Shown piece by piece: positions 23,084 to 33,489 of a stretch of 64,000 nt of DNA (position 1 is the first letter of the stretch; each line of letters opens with the position of its first letter). The notes under the pieces were generated by a model. The model did not search any database and was not told the origin of the DNA. It saw only the letters and a program-made list of their open reading frames with translations. The DNA comes from Plantago major (Eukaryota; Streptophyta; Magnoliopsida; Lamiales; Plantaginaceae), in NCBI GenBank assembly GCA_026545765.1, contig JAIFAC010000471.1:1-64000 (forward strand), written 5' to 3'. A program made the position numbers and the translations under genes.

Positions 23084-23164
23084 CTGCACATGGGACACTT
23101 ACAGGTAATCCCGATGCCTCGGAGGACTTGGATCCGGAACAACTAACCGAAGTAAGGAACTTAC
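23084..23164 (-). other. Predicted intron 2 of the antisense gene (81 bp)
   Basis: Donor GAG|GTAAGT at 23164 and acceptor CCATGTGCAG ending at 23084, phase 0. Joining keeps the reading frame that continues into exon 3. Confidence 0.6.
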
Positions 23165-23321
23165 CTCGGGCTCTTTCCGGCTCGGATGGGGCGCTTGTTC
23201 CACCTTCAGTACTTCGTCGTCATCTACGATCTCAATCTCCTCGGAGCTATCGGTTAAATATATCGCTTCGGAGTCGTATCCCTCAGCCTCGGATCGATTT
23301 TGGCTATCACTCTAGGACATC

Positions 23322-23589
23322 CTAGGGAAAGGAGAAAGCAATTTCGTAAGCTTTAAGATGGCAGTCCAAGAGGTCATTTATGTATATTAAAATGGTCAGT
23401 TTATAGCCAACACTACTGGCTTTCCCAGGTGAAGTTAGTTCGGAGTCAGTACGATGCTGATTCGGCGTTAGTCAATATTGAGAACGTATGGAGTATTAGA
23501 ACTATAATACACATCATAAGCATGCATCCGAGCAACTAGAAGATGAAAAACAATGCAGATAAATGATAAGACGAGACAAGTAAACTTAC
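23322..23589 (-). other. Predicted leader intron of the antisense gene (268 bp)
   Basis: The donor GTAAGT starts at 23589 and the acceptor CTCCTTTCCCTAG ends at 23322. The next bases are G then ATG, so this intron lies in the 5' leader. The pyrimidine-rich acceptor and AT-rich body fit a plant intron. Confidence 0.7.
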
Positions 23590-23747
23590 TTGGACTCGGA
23601 TGATTAGATGGAAATGCCTTGGCTTCGTATGCAATCTCGTGCTTCGGATCTCTCGTCGCTCGCTTCGGATTGATGGTAGTCGCTTCGGATACACTCGATC
23701 GAAAATTCTCTCTCTAAGCGTTGCGCCAAATGAACCGCCAACCCCTC

Positions 23748-23755
23748 TATTTATA
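23748..23755 (-). promoter_or_regulatory. TATA box of the antisense gene
   Basis: The minus strand reads CCCCTATAAATAGAGGGG around this point. It lies about 160 bp upstream of the leader-intron donor and 430 bp upstream of the ATG, so transcription should begin near 23720. It would drive the antisense gene independently of the LTR promoter. Confidence 0.7.
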
Positions 23756-24345
23756 GGGGGTCATATTAGAACTCAACCGTCCGATTTTTCGGATTAAATC
23801 TCAATCGTAGATCAAAAATCATCCAACGGTATAAGTACAATTATACCAAGTGAAATGACGAATTGGTACAACAAATTTACCTCTTGGATAGATGAATACA
23901 ACAACTCTCCCTCTCTCGGGCGGCAGACAACACGAGAGTTCCGGATTATCATCTTCTCTGACGCCTAGCGGCTTATCAGTCCAACATAACTTGTCCACAC
24001 AAGGAACCTCGTTTACTCGAGCGATTACACTTCGGACCTCCACTTGACCACAGAGGTTGGTTCGGACAGGACACGCACCTACGGTCCACCACCGTAGCTC
24101 ATCAAAGGTACACTACCGATGTTCGGAGCCTAAACTTAGTCTCCATTACAAATACACTTTTTTCTTTTTTCTTCACTTCGTTGCCCTTCGGACCCAGCCC
24201 CTCGGATGGCAACGATGTTTAGAAAAGAAAAGGGGGAGAGAGACTAAGTCGTTGGCCACAATCGATTTACACCTTTTTTCAACTCGTTTAGGCGGATTGG
24301 ACTGAAGAACGGATCCTTCTTCAACAGCTTCCCAAGCCAATAGTT
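23756..24345 (+). other. Non-coding region between the antisense promoter and the polypurine tract
   Basis: No gene seen. It would be the upstream promoter region of the antisense gene. It contains a T-rich patch near 24148-24170. Confidence 0.5.
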
Positions 24346-24363
24346 GGAAACTAGGGGGACATA
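24346..24363 (+). other. Polypurine tract, copy 2
   Basis: GGAAACTAGGGGGACATA lies immediately before the 3' LTR, the normal site of plus-strand primer formation. It is purine-rich apart from two CT/C interruptions. Confidence 0.7.
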
Positions 24364-25313
24364 TGTTGATACGGAAATATGTCCAATCCGTCATAAAGGA
24401 CCTAGGAACGAATCCTAAGGCATCCCAAGTCATCCAATGGATCCGAGACACTTTGGTCCGAGCCAACGGTCCGATCGATCGGCAGACCAACCATGGTCCG
24501 ACCCACATTGAAAGAAAGGGACGAAGGATTTGGACCTACAAGGCCCGACCCGGAACCATAGGTCCGACCCACCTTGGTCCGAGCCTCTCTGGAAAAGGAG
24601 CATAGTGCTAAGTCAGTACCCTCTCTGACCCAAGGACTCCGATCCGGATGTCAACTCGGATCCAGCATGACCATCTCATAAAGCAACCAAGCAAATGGGC
24701 ACCAAAGAGTGAGATGTCCGAACCCAGGAGCTCCGAATCGGAAGAGTTGGACAGGCAGGAGAACTTCCTCAGCTAACAACCAAATATGGTCCGGACCAAT
24801 CGTCCGGACCCATCTCTCCGAACACAGGAACTTCGCGAGAACTAGTCACATCCTCAAGAACTCTCCCAATAATGACCAAACTACCCCTAAAGCCCAAGAT
24901 GGCATGGGCTCAAGCTTCATTGTTGGGCTATGGGCCTCATATTAGCATTGGTGGCTCAATCCTGGCCGTACACATGGCGCAATCCTAGCAAGGCCTTCCA
25001 TTTTGATGATAGCCTATAAATAAGGCACACATCCCCACAAATAAGTCATCGGATAAGTCACTTCACGACCCCAATCCCGAGTATTATACAGAGTTGATCT
25101 TCAGTCACTCTCGAGTAAAGTCTCATCCCGGTTTGACACTTAGCAAACTGGGCACTAACCCCCCCCCCCCCACTCAAGTGTGCAGGTCCTTACCGAAGTA
25201 GTTGGTCGCTGGTTCTTACGCATTGGTCCTTACCTAGCAAGAAGCTTCTTACCTTGGCACCCATTAGTGGAGTTGCAATAAATCTAAGTAGTTGGGGAGT
25301 TACACCCTCAACA
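24364..25313 (+). repeat. 3' LTR of copy 2
   Basis: 950 bp, TGTTGATACGG to CTCAACA, matching the 5' LTR. It contains 13 consecutive C at 25159-25171, where the 5' LTR has only TTCCC. TATA box at 25015-25022. Confidence 0.95.
25015..25022 (+). promoter_or_regulatory. LTR TATA box, copy 2 3' LTR
   Basis: TATAAATA in GCCTATAAATAAGGC, as in the 5' LTR. Here it could drive transcription out of the element into the satellite array. Confidence 0.65.
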
Positions 25314-25318
25314 TGTTG
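25314..25318 (+). repeat. Right target-site duplication of copy 2 (TGTTG)
   Basis: TGTTG follows the LTR and duplicates 13801-13805. Confidence 0.95.
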
Positions 25319-28300
25319 TTTATCTCTCGAGTAGAGTTATTCGTTTTTTGTTCTTCCCTCTCCAAAGTGTGTCCTTTATGTTTCTCAAGTAGAGTTGTTC
25401 GTTTGTTGTTCATTCAACACCTTTTGTGTTTTGTTTAACTTTCAAGTAGAGTTCTTCGTTCGTTATTTTATTACTCCTCTTTTATGTTGTTTAAATCTCA
25501 AATTGACTTCTCCGTTTGTGATTATCTCTCTCCCATTATTGTTTTATTTAACTCCCGAGTAGAATTTTAGATTTTTTGTTTATCCCATTCCATATGTGTG
25601 TTGATTAATTATCAAGTAGTGTTCTTCGTTTGTGATACTCTTACTCCTTCTGTGAATCATTTAAATTTCGAATAGACATCTTCCTTGACATTATCCCACT
25701 CCTTTAGTGTGTTATTTAACACTCGAGTATAGTTATTCCTTTGTTGTTCTTCCCTCTCCAAAGTGTGTCGTTTATATCTCTCAAGTAGAGTTGTTTTTTT
25801 GTTGTTTATTCAACTCCTTTTGCATTTTGTTTAACTCTCAAATAGAGTTCTTCGTTCCTTATTTTATTACTCCTGTGTGTTGTTTAAATCACAAATTGCC
25901 TTCTCCGTTTGTAATTATCCCAGTCCTTTATTTTGTTGTTTAAGTCTCGAGTAGAATTTTACGTTTGTTGATTAACCCACTCCTTATGTGTGTTCTTTAA
26001 CTCTTAAGTAGTGTTCTTCGTTTGTGATACTCTTACTCCTTCGGTCTATTGTTTAATTCTAGAATAGACTTCTTTGTTTGACATTATCCCACTCCTTTAG
26101 TGTGTTGTTTAGCTCTCGAGTAGAGTTGTTCGTTTGTTGTTTGTCCCACTCCAAGGTTTGTTGTTTATATCTCTCAAGTAGAGTTGTTCGTTTGTTGTTT
26201 ATTCTACACCTTTTGTGTTTTGGTTAACTCTCAAGTAGAGTTCTTCGTTCGTTATTTTATTACTCCTCTTGTGTGTTGTTTAAATCTGAAATTGACTTCT
26301 CCGTTTGTAATTATCTCTCTCCCATTATTGTTTTATTTAACTCCCGAGTAGAATTTTAGATTTGTTGTTTATCCCAATCCATATGTGTGTTGATTAATTA
26401 TCAAGTAGTGTTCTTCGTTTTTGATACTCTTACTCCTTATGTGAATCATTTAAATTTCGAATAGACATCTTCCTTGACATTATCCCACTCCTTTAGTGTG
26501 TTATCTAACACTCGAGTATAGTTATTCCTTTGTTGTTCTTCCCTCTCCAAAGTGTGTCGTTTATATCTCTCAAGTAGAGTTGTTTTTTTGTTGTTTATTC
26601 AACTCCTTTTGCATTTTGTTTAACTCTCAAGTAGAGTTCTTCGTTCCTTATTTTATTACTCATGTGCGTTGTTTAAATCACAAATTGCCTTCTCCGTTTG
26701 TAATTATCCCAGTCCTTTATTATGTTGTTTAAGTCTCGAGTAGAATTTTACGTTTGTTGATTATCCCACTCCTTATGTGTGTTCTTTAACTCTTAAGTAG
26801 TGTTCTTCATTTGTGATACTCTTACTCCTTCGGTCTATTGTTTAATTCTAGAATAGTCTTCTTTGTTTGACATTATCCCACTCCTTTAGTGTGTTGTTTA
26901 GCTCTCGAGTAGAGTTGTTCGTTTGTTGTTTGTCCCACTCCAAGGTTTGTTGTTTATATCTCTCAAGTAGAGTTGTTCGTTTGTTGTTTATTCTACACGT
27001 TTTGTATTTTGGTTAACTCTCAAGTAGAGTTATTCGTTCGATATTTTATTACTCCTCTTGTGTGTTGTTTAAATCTCAAATTGACTTCTCCGTTTGTAAT
27101 TATCTCTCTCCCATTATTGTTTTATTTAAACCACGAGTAGAATTTTACATTTGTTGTTTATCCCAATCCATATGTGTGTTTATTAATTCTCAAGTAGTGT
27201 TCTTCGTTTGTGACACTCTTACTCCTTCTGTGTATTGTTTAAATTTCGAATAGACTTCTTCATTGACATTATCCCACTTCTTTAGTGTATTGTTTATCTC
27301 TCGAGTAGAGTTATTCGTTTTTTGTTCTTCCCTCTCCAAAGTGTGTCCTTTATATTTTTCTCAAGTAGAGTTGTTCGTTTGTTGTTTATTCAACACCTTT
27401 TGTATTTTGTTTAACTCTAAAGTAGAGTTCTTCGTTCGTTATGTTGTTACTCCTCTTCTGTGTTGTCTAAATCTCAAATTGACTTCTCCGTTTGTAATTA
27501 TCTCTCTCCCATTATTGTTTTATTTAAGCACGAGTAGAATTTTAGATTTGTTGTTTATCCCAATCCATATGTGTGTTTATTAGTTCTCAAGTAGTGTTCT
27601 TCGTTTGTGACACTCTTACTCCTTCTGTGTATTGTTTAAATTTCGAATAGACTTCTTCATTGATATTATCCCACTCCTTTAGTGTGTTGTTTATCTCTCG
27701 AGTAGAGTTATTCGTTTTTTGTTCTTCCCTCTCCAAAGTGTGTCCTTTATATCTCTCAAGTAGAGTTGTTCGTTTGTTGTTTATTCAACACCTTTTGTGT
27801 TTTGTTTAACTCTCAAGTAGAGTTCTTCGTTCGTTATTTTATTACTCTTGTGTTTTGTTTAAATCTCAAATTGACTTCTCCGTTTGTAATTATCTCTCTC
27901 CCATTATTGTTTTATTGAACCCACGAGTAGAATTTTACATTTGTTGTTTATCACAATCCATATGTGTGTTTATTAATTCTCAAGTAGTGTTCTTCGTTTG
28001 TGACACTCTTACTCCTTCTGTGTATTGTTTAAATTTCGAATAGACTTCTTCATTGACATTATCCCACTCCTTTAGTGTGTTGTTTATCTCTCGAGTAGAG
28101 TTTTTCGTTTTTTGTTCTTCCCTCTCCAAATTGTGTCCTTTATATCTCTCAAGTAGAGTTGTTCGTTTGTTGTTTATTCAACACCTTTTGTGTTTTGTTT
28201 AACTCTCAAGTAGAGTTCTTCGTTCGTTATTTTATTACTCTTGTGTTTTGTTTAAATCTCAAATTGACTTCTCTGTTTGTAATTATCTCTCTCCGGTTAT

Positions 28301-31299
28301 TGTTTTATTTAACCCACGAGTAGAATTTTACATTTGTTGTTTATCCCACTCCTTATGTGTGTTCTTTAACTCTTTAGTAGTGTTCTTCGTTTGTGATACT
28401 CGAACTCCTTCTGTGTATTGTTTAAATTTTGAATAGACTTCTTTGTTTGACATTATCCCACTCCTTTAGTGTGTTGTTTAGCTCTCGAGTAGAGTTCTAC
28501 GTTTGTTGTTTGTCCCACTCCAAAGTTTGTTGTTTATATCTCTCAAGTGGAGTTGTTCGTTTGTTGTTTATTCAACACCTTTTGTGTTTTGGTTAACTCT
28601 CAAGTAGAGTTCTTCGTTCTTTATTTTATTACTCCTCTTGTGTGTTGTTTAAATCTCAAATTGACTTCTCCGTTGGTAATTATCTCTCTCCCATTATTGT
28701 TTTATTTAACCCACGAGTAGAATTTTACATTTGTTGATTAACCCACACCTTATGTGTGTTCTTTAACTCTTATGTAGTGTTCTTCGTTGGTGATACTCTT
28801 ACTCCTTCTGTCTATTGTTTAATTCTAGAATAGACTTCTTTGTTTGACGTTATCCCACTTCTTTAGTGTGTTGTTTAGCTCTCGAGTAGAGTTGTACGTT
28901 TGTTGTTTGTACCACTCCAAAGTTTGTTGTTTATATCTCTCAAATAGAGTTGTTCGTTTGTTGTTTATTCTACACCTTTTGTGTTTTGTTTAACTCTCAA
29001 GTAGAGTTCTTCGTTCGTTATTTTATTACTCCTCTTGTGCGTGGTTTAAATCTCAAATTGACTTCTCCGTTTGTAATTATCTCTCTCCCACTATTGTTTT
29101 ATTTAACCTCCGAGTAGAATTTTACATTTGTTGTTTATCCCAATCCATATGTGTGTTTATTAATTCTCAAGTAGTGTTCTTCGTTTGTGATACTCTTACT
29201 CCTTCTGTGTATTGTTTAAATTTCGAATAGACTTCTTCCTTGACATTATCCCACTCCTTTAGTGTGTTGTTTAACTCTCGAGTACAGTTATTCGTTTGTT
29301 GTTCTTCCCTCTCCAAAGTGTATTGTTTATATCTCTCAAGTAGAGTTGTTCGTTTGTTGTTTATTCAACACCTTTTGTGTTTTGTTTAACTTTCAAGTAG
29401 AGTTCTTCGTTCGTTATTTTATTACTCCTGTGTGTTGTTTAAATCACAAATTGCCTTCTCCGTTTGTAATTATACTAGTCCTTTATTGTGTTGTTTAAGT
29501 CTCGAGAAGAATTTTACGTTTATTGATTATCCCACTCCTTATGTGTGTTCTTTAACTCTTAAGTAGTGTTCTTCGTTTGTGACACTCTTACTCCTTCGGT
29601 CTATTGTTTAGTTCTAGAATAGACTTCTTTGTTTGACAATATCCCACTCCTTTAGTGTGTTGTTTAGCTCTCGAGTAGAGTTGTTCGTTTGTTGCTTGTC
29701 CCACTCCAAGGTTTGTTGTTTATATCTCTCAAGTAGAGTTGTTCGTTTGTTGTTTATTCTACACCTTTTGTGTTTTGGTTAACTCTCAAGTAGAGTTCTT
29801 CGTTCGTTATTTTATTACTCCTCTGGTGTGTTGTTTAAATCTGAAATTGACTTCTCCGTTTGTAATTATCTCTCTCCCATTATTGTTTTGTTTAACTCCC
29901 GAGTAGAATTTTAGATTTGTTGTTTATCCCAATCCATATGTGTGTTTATTAATTCTCAAGTAGTGTTCTTCGTTTGTGACACTCTTACTCCTTCTGTGTA
30001 TTGTTTAAATTTCGAATAGACTTCTTCATTGACATTATCCCACTTCTTTAGTGTATTGTTTATCTCTCGAGTAGAGTTATTCGTTTTTTGTTCTTCCCTC
30101 TCCAAAGTGTGTCCTTTATATTTTTCTCAAGTAGAGTTGTTCGTTTGTTGTTTATTCAACACCTTTTGTATTTTGTTTAACTCTAAAGTAGAGTTCTTCG
30201 TTCGTTATGTTGTTACTCCTCTTGTGTGTTGTCTAAATCTCAAATTGACTTCTCCGTTGTAATTATCTCTCTCCCATTATTGTTTTATTTAAGCACGAGT
30301 AGAATTTTAGATTTGTTGTTTATCCCAATCCATATGTGTGTTTATTAGTTCTCAAGTAGTGTTCTTCGTTTGTGATACTCGTACTCCTTCTGTGTATTGT
30401 TTAAATCTCGAATAGACTTCTTTGTTTGACATTATCCCACTCCTTTAGTGTGTTGTTTAGCTCTCGAGTAGAGTTCTACGTTTGTTGTTTGTCCCACTCC
30501 AAAGTTTGTTGTTTATATCTCTCAAGTGGAGTTGTTCGTTTGTTGTTTATTCAACACCTTTTGTGTTTTGGTTAACTCTCAAGTAGTTTTCTTCGTTCTT
30601 TATTTTATTACTCCTCTTGTGTGTTGTTTAAAACTCAAATTGACTTCTCCGTTGGTAATTATCTCTCTCCCATTATTGTTTTATTTAACCCACGAGAAGA
30701 ATTTTACATTTGTTGTTTATCCCAATCCATATGTGTGTTTATTAATTCTCAAGTAGTGTTCTTCGTTTGTGACACTCTTACTCCTTATGTGTATTGTTTA
30801 AATTTCGAATAGACTTCTTCATTGACATTATGCCACTTCTTTAGTGTATTGTTTATCTCTCGAGTAGAGTTATTCGTTTTTTGTTCATCCCTCTCCAAAG
30901 TGTGTCCTTTATATTTCTCAAGTAGAGTTGTTCGTTTGGTGTTTATTCAACACCTTTTGTATTTTGTTTAACTCTAAAGTAGAGTTCTTCGTTCCTTATG
31001 TTGTTACTCCTCTTGTGTGTTGTCTAAATCTCAAATTGACTTCTCCGTTTGTAATTATCTCTCTCCCATTATTGTTTTATTTAAACACGAGTAGAATTTT
31101 AGATTTGTTGTTTATCCCAATCCATATGTGTGTTTATTAGTTCTCAAGTAGTGTTCTTCGTTTGTGACACTCTTACTCCTTCTGTGTATTGTTTAAATTT
31201 CGAATAGACTTCTTCATTGACATTATCCCACTCCTTTAGTGTGTTGTTTATCTCTCGAGTAGAGTTATTCGTTTTTTGTTCTTCCCTCTCCAAAGTGTG

Positions 31300-33489
31300 T
31301 CCTTTATATCTCTCAAGTAGAGTTGTTCGTTTGTTGTTTATTCAACACCTTTTGTGTTTTGTTTAACTCTCAAGTAGAGTTCTTCGTTCGTTATTTTATT
31401 ACTCTTGTGTTTTGTTTAAATTTCAAATTGACTTCTCCGTTTGTAATTATCTCTCTCCAGTTATTGTTTTATTTAACCCACGAGTAGAATTTTACATTTG
31501 TTGTTTATCCCACTCCTTATGTGTGTTCTTTAACTCTTAAGTAGTGTTCTTCGTTTGTGATGCTCGTACTCCTTCTGTGTATTGTTTAAATCTCGAATAG
31601 ACTTCTTTGTTTGACATTATCCCACTCCTTTAGTGTGTTGTTTAGCTCTCGAGTAGAGTTCTACGTTTGTTGTTTGTCCCACTCCAAAGTTTGTTGTTTA
31701 TATCTCTCAAGTGGAGTTGTTCGTTTGTTGTTTATTCAACACCTTTTGTGTTTTGGTTAACTCTCAAGTAGATTTCTTCTTTCTTTATTTTATTACTCCT
31801 CTTGTGTGTTGTTTAAATCTCAAATTGACTTCTCCGTTGGTAATTATCTCTCTCCCATTATTGTTTTATTTAACCCACGAGTAGAATTTTACATTTGTTG
31901 ATTAACCCACACCTTATGTGTGTTCTTTAACTCTTATGTAGTGTTCTTCGTTGGTGATACTCTTACTCCTTCTGTCTATTGTTTAATTCTAGAATACACT
32001 TCTTTGTTTGACATTATCCCACTTATTTAGTGTGTTGTTTAGCTCTCGAGTAGAGTTGTTCGTTTGTTGTTTGTCCCACTCCAAAGTTTGTTGTTTATAT
32101 CTCTCAAGTAGAGTTGTTCGTTTGTTGTTTATTCTACACCTTTTGTGTTTTGTTTAACTCTCAAGTAGAGTTCTTCGTTCGTTATTTTATTACTCCTCTT
32201 GTGTGTGGTTTAAATCTCAAATTGACTTCTCCGTTTGTAATTATCTCTCTCCCATTATTGTTTTATTTAACCCCCGAGTAGAATTTTACATTTGTTGTTT
32301 ATCCCAATCCATATGTGTGTTTATTAATTCTCAAGTAGTGTTCTTCGTTTGTGACACCCTTACTCCTTATGTGTATTGTTTAAATTTCGAATAGACTTCT
32401 TCATTGACATTATGCCACTTCTTTAGTGTATTGTTTATCTCTCGAGTAGAGTTATTCGTTTTTTGTTCATCCCTCTCCAAAGTGTGTCCTTTATATCTCT
32501 CAAGTAGAGTTGTTCGTTTGTTGTTTATTCAACACCTTTTGTGTTTTGTTTAACTCTCAAGTAGAGTTCTTCGTTCGTTATTTTATTACTCTTGTGTTTT
32601 GTTTAAATCTCAAATTGATACTTCTCCGTTTGTAATTATCTCTCTCCAGTTATTGTTTTATTTAACCCACGAGTAGAATTTTACATTTGTTGTTTATCCC
32701 ACTCCTTATGTGTGTTCTTTAACTCTTAAGTAGTGTTCTTCGTTTGTGATGCTCGTACTCCTTCTGTGTATTGTTTAAATCTCGAATAGACTTCTTTGTT
32801 TGACATTATCCCACTCCTTTAGTGTGTTGTTTAGCTCTCGAGTAGAGTTCTACGTTTGTTGTTTGTCCCACTCCAAAGTTTGTTGTTTATATCTCTCAAG
32901 TGGAGTTGTTCGTTTGTTGTTTATTCAACACCTTTTGTGTTTTGGTTAACTCTCAAGTAGATTTCTTCATTCTTTATTTTATTACTCCTCTTGTGTGTTG
33001 TTTAAATCTCAAATTGACTTCTCCGTTGGTAATTATCTCTCTCCCATTATTGTTTTATTTAACCCACGAGTAAAATTTTACATTTGTTGATTAACCCACA
33101 CCTTATGTGTGTTCTTTAACTCTTATGTAGTGTTCTTCGTTGGTGATACTCTTACTCCTTCTGTCTATTGTTTAATTCTAGAATACACTTCTTTGTTTGA
33201 CATTATCCCACTTATTTAGTGTGTTGTTTAGCTCTCGAGTAGAGTTGTTCGTTTGTTGTTTGTCCCACTCCAACGTTTGTTGTTTATATCTCTCAAGTAG
33301 AGTTGTTCGTTTGTTGTTTATTCTACACCTTTTGTGTTTTGTTTAACTCTCAAGTAGAGTTCTTCGTTCGTTATTTTATTACTCCTCTTGTGTGTGGTTT
33401 AAATCTCAAATTGACTTCTCCGTTTGTAATTATCTCTCTCCCATTATTGTTTTATTAAACCCCCGAGTAGAATTTTACATTTGTTGTTT
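31300..33489 (+). repeat. Three-monomer higher-order repeat, two copies (1,189-bp period)
   Basis: Rare markers recur 1,189 bp apart: GATGCTCGTACTCC at 31559 and 32748, and AGAATACACTTC followed by CCCACTTATTTAG at 31991 and 33180. The intervening three monomers match in variant order. Confidence 0.75.

Larger units (their letters stand above)
20437..23320 (-). pseudogene. Antisense, intron-containing retrotransposon gene (putative gypsy-type transposase domain family), decayed
   Basis: A gene opposite in sense to the element, between pol and the 3' LTR. Inferred exons read downwards: 23321-23165 (ATG at 23320, acidic, SDSSEEIEIVDDDEV-like), 23083-21871, 21757-21311 and 21225-20437. Exon 3 carries LRRRYEIPECVEILIPDE, PPPGYMCVYEISLHHG and then, one frame over, LEILNSMGLCPHQIIPNS and CKYKGIPVTFDNF, which I recognise as the plant family annotated 'transposase (putative) gypsy type'. 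Exon 4 is Lys/Pro/Ser-rich. Exon 5 is a probable coiled coil (ATLEEDLAKAEVARAIE), followed by FDAAVDQCRRKGWIPDD and a tail ending RRERRLAQAAQQ before TAA at 20437-20439. Defects: in-frame stops at 23312-23314, 23015-23017, 21058-21060 and 20936-20938, plus frameshifts near 22368, 22130, 21690, 21360 and 20680. Tat-lineage elements are known to carry extra ORFs, some antisense. The function is unknown. Confidence 0.78.
13806..25313 (+). mobile_element. Tat-lineage LTR retrotransposon, copy 2: complete ends, internally deleted
   Basis: An 11,508-bp insertion in the satellite with LTRs at both ends, 5-bp target duplication, primer-binding site and polypurine tract. Internal order on the plus strand: gag remnant, deletion scar, integrase remnant, long 3' region with a 176-bp tandem repeat, then a decayed gene on the minus strand. 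Protease active site, RT and both RNase H domains are missing, so it could have moved only with help from an intact relative if the deletion preceded insertion. By eye the two LTRs differ at roughly fifteen single bases, mostly transitions, plus a cluster of small indels near 13906-13960 and the C-tract, so the insertion is not brand new. Confidence 0.93.
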
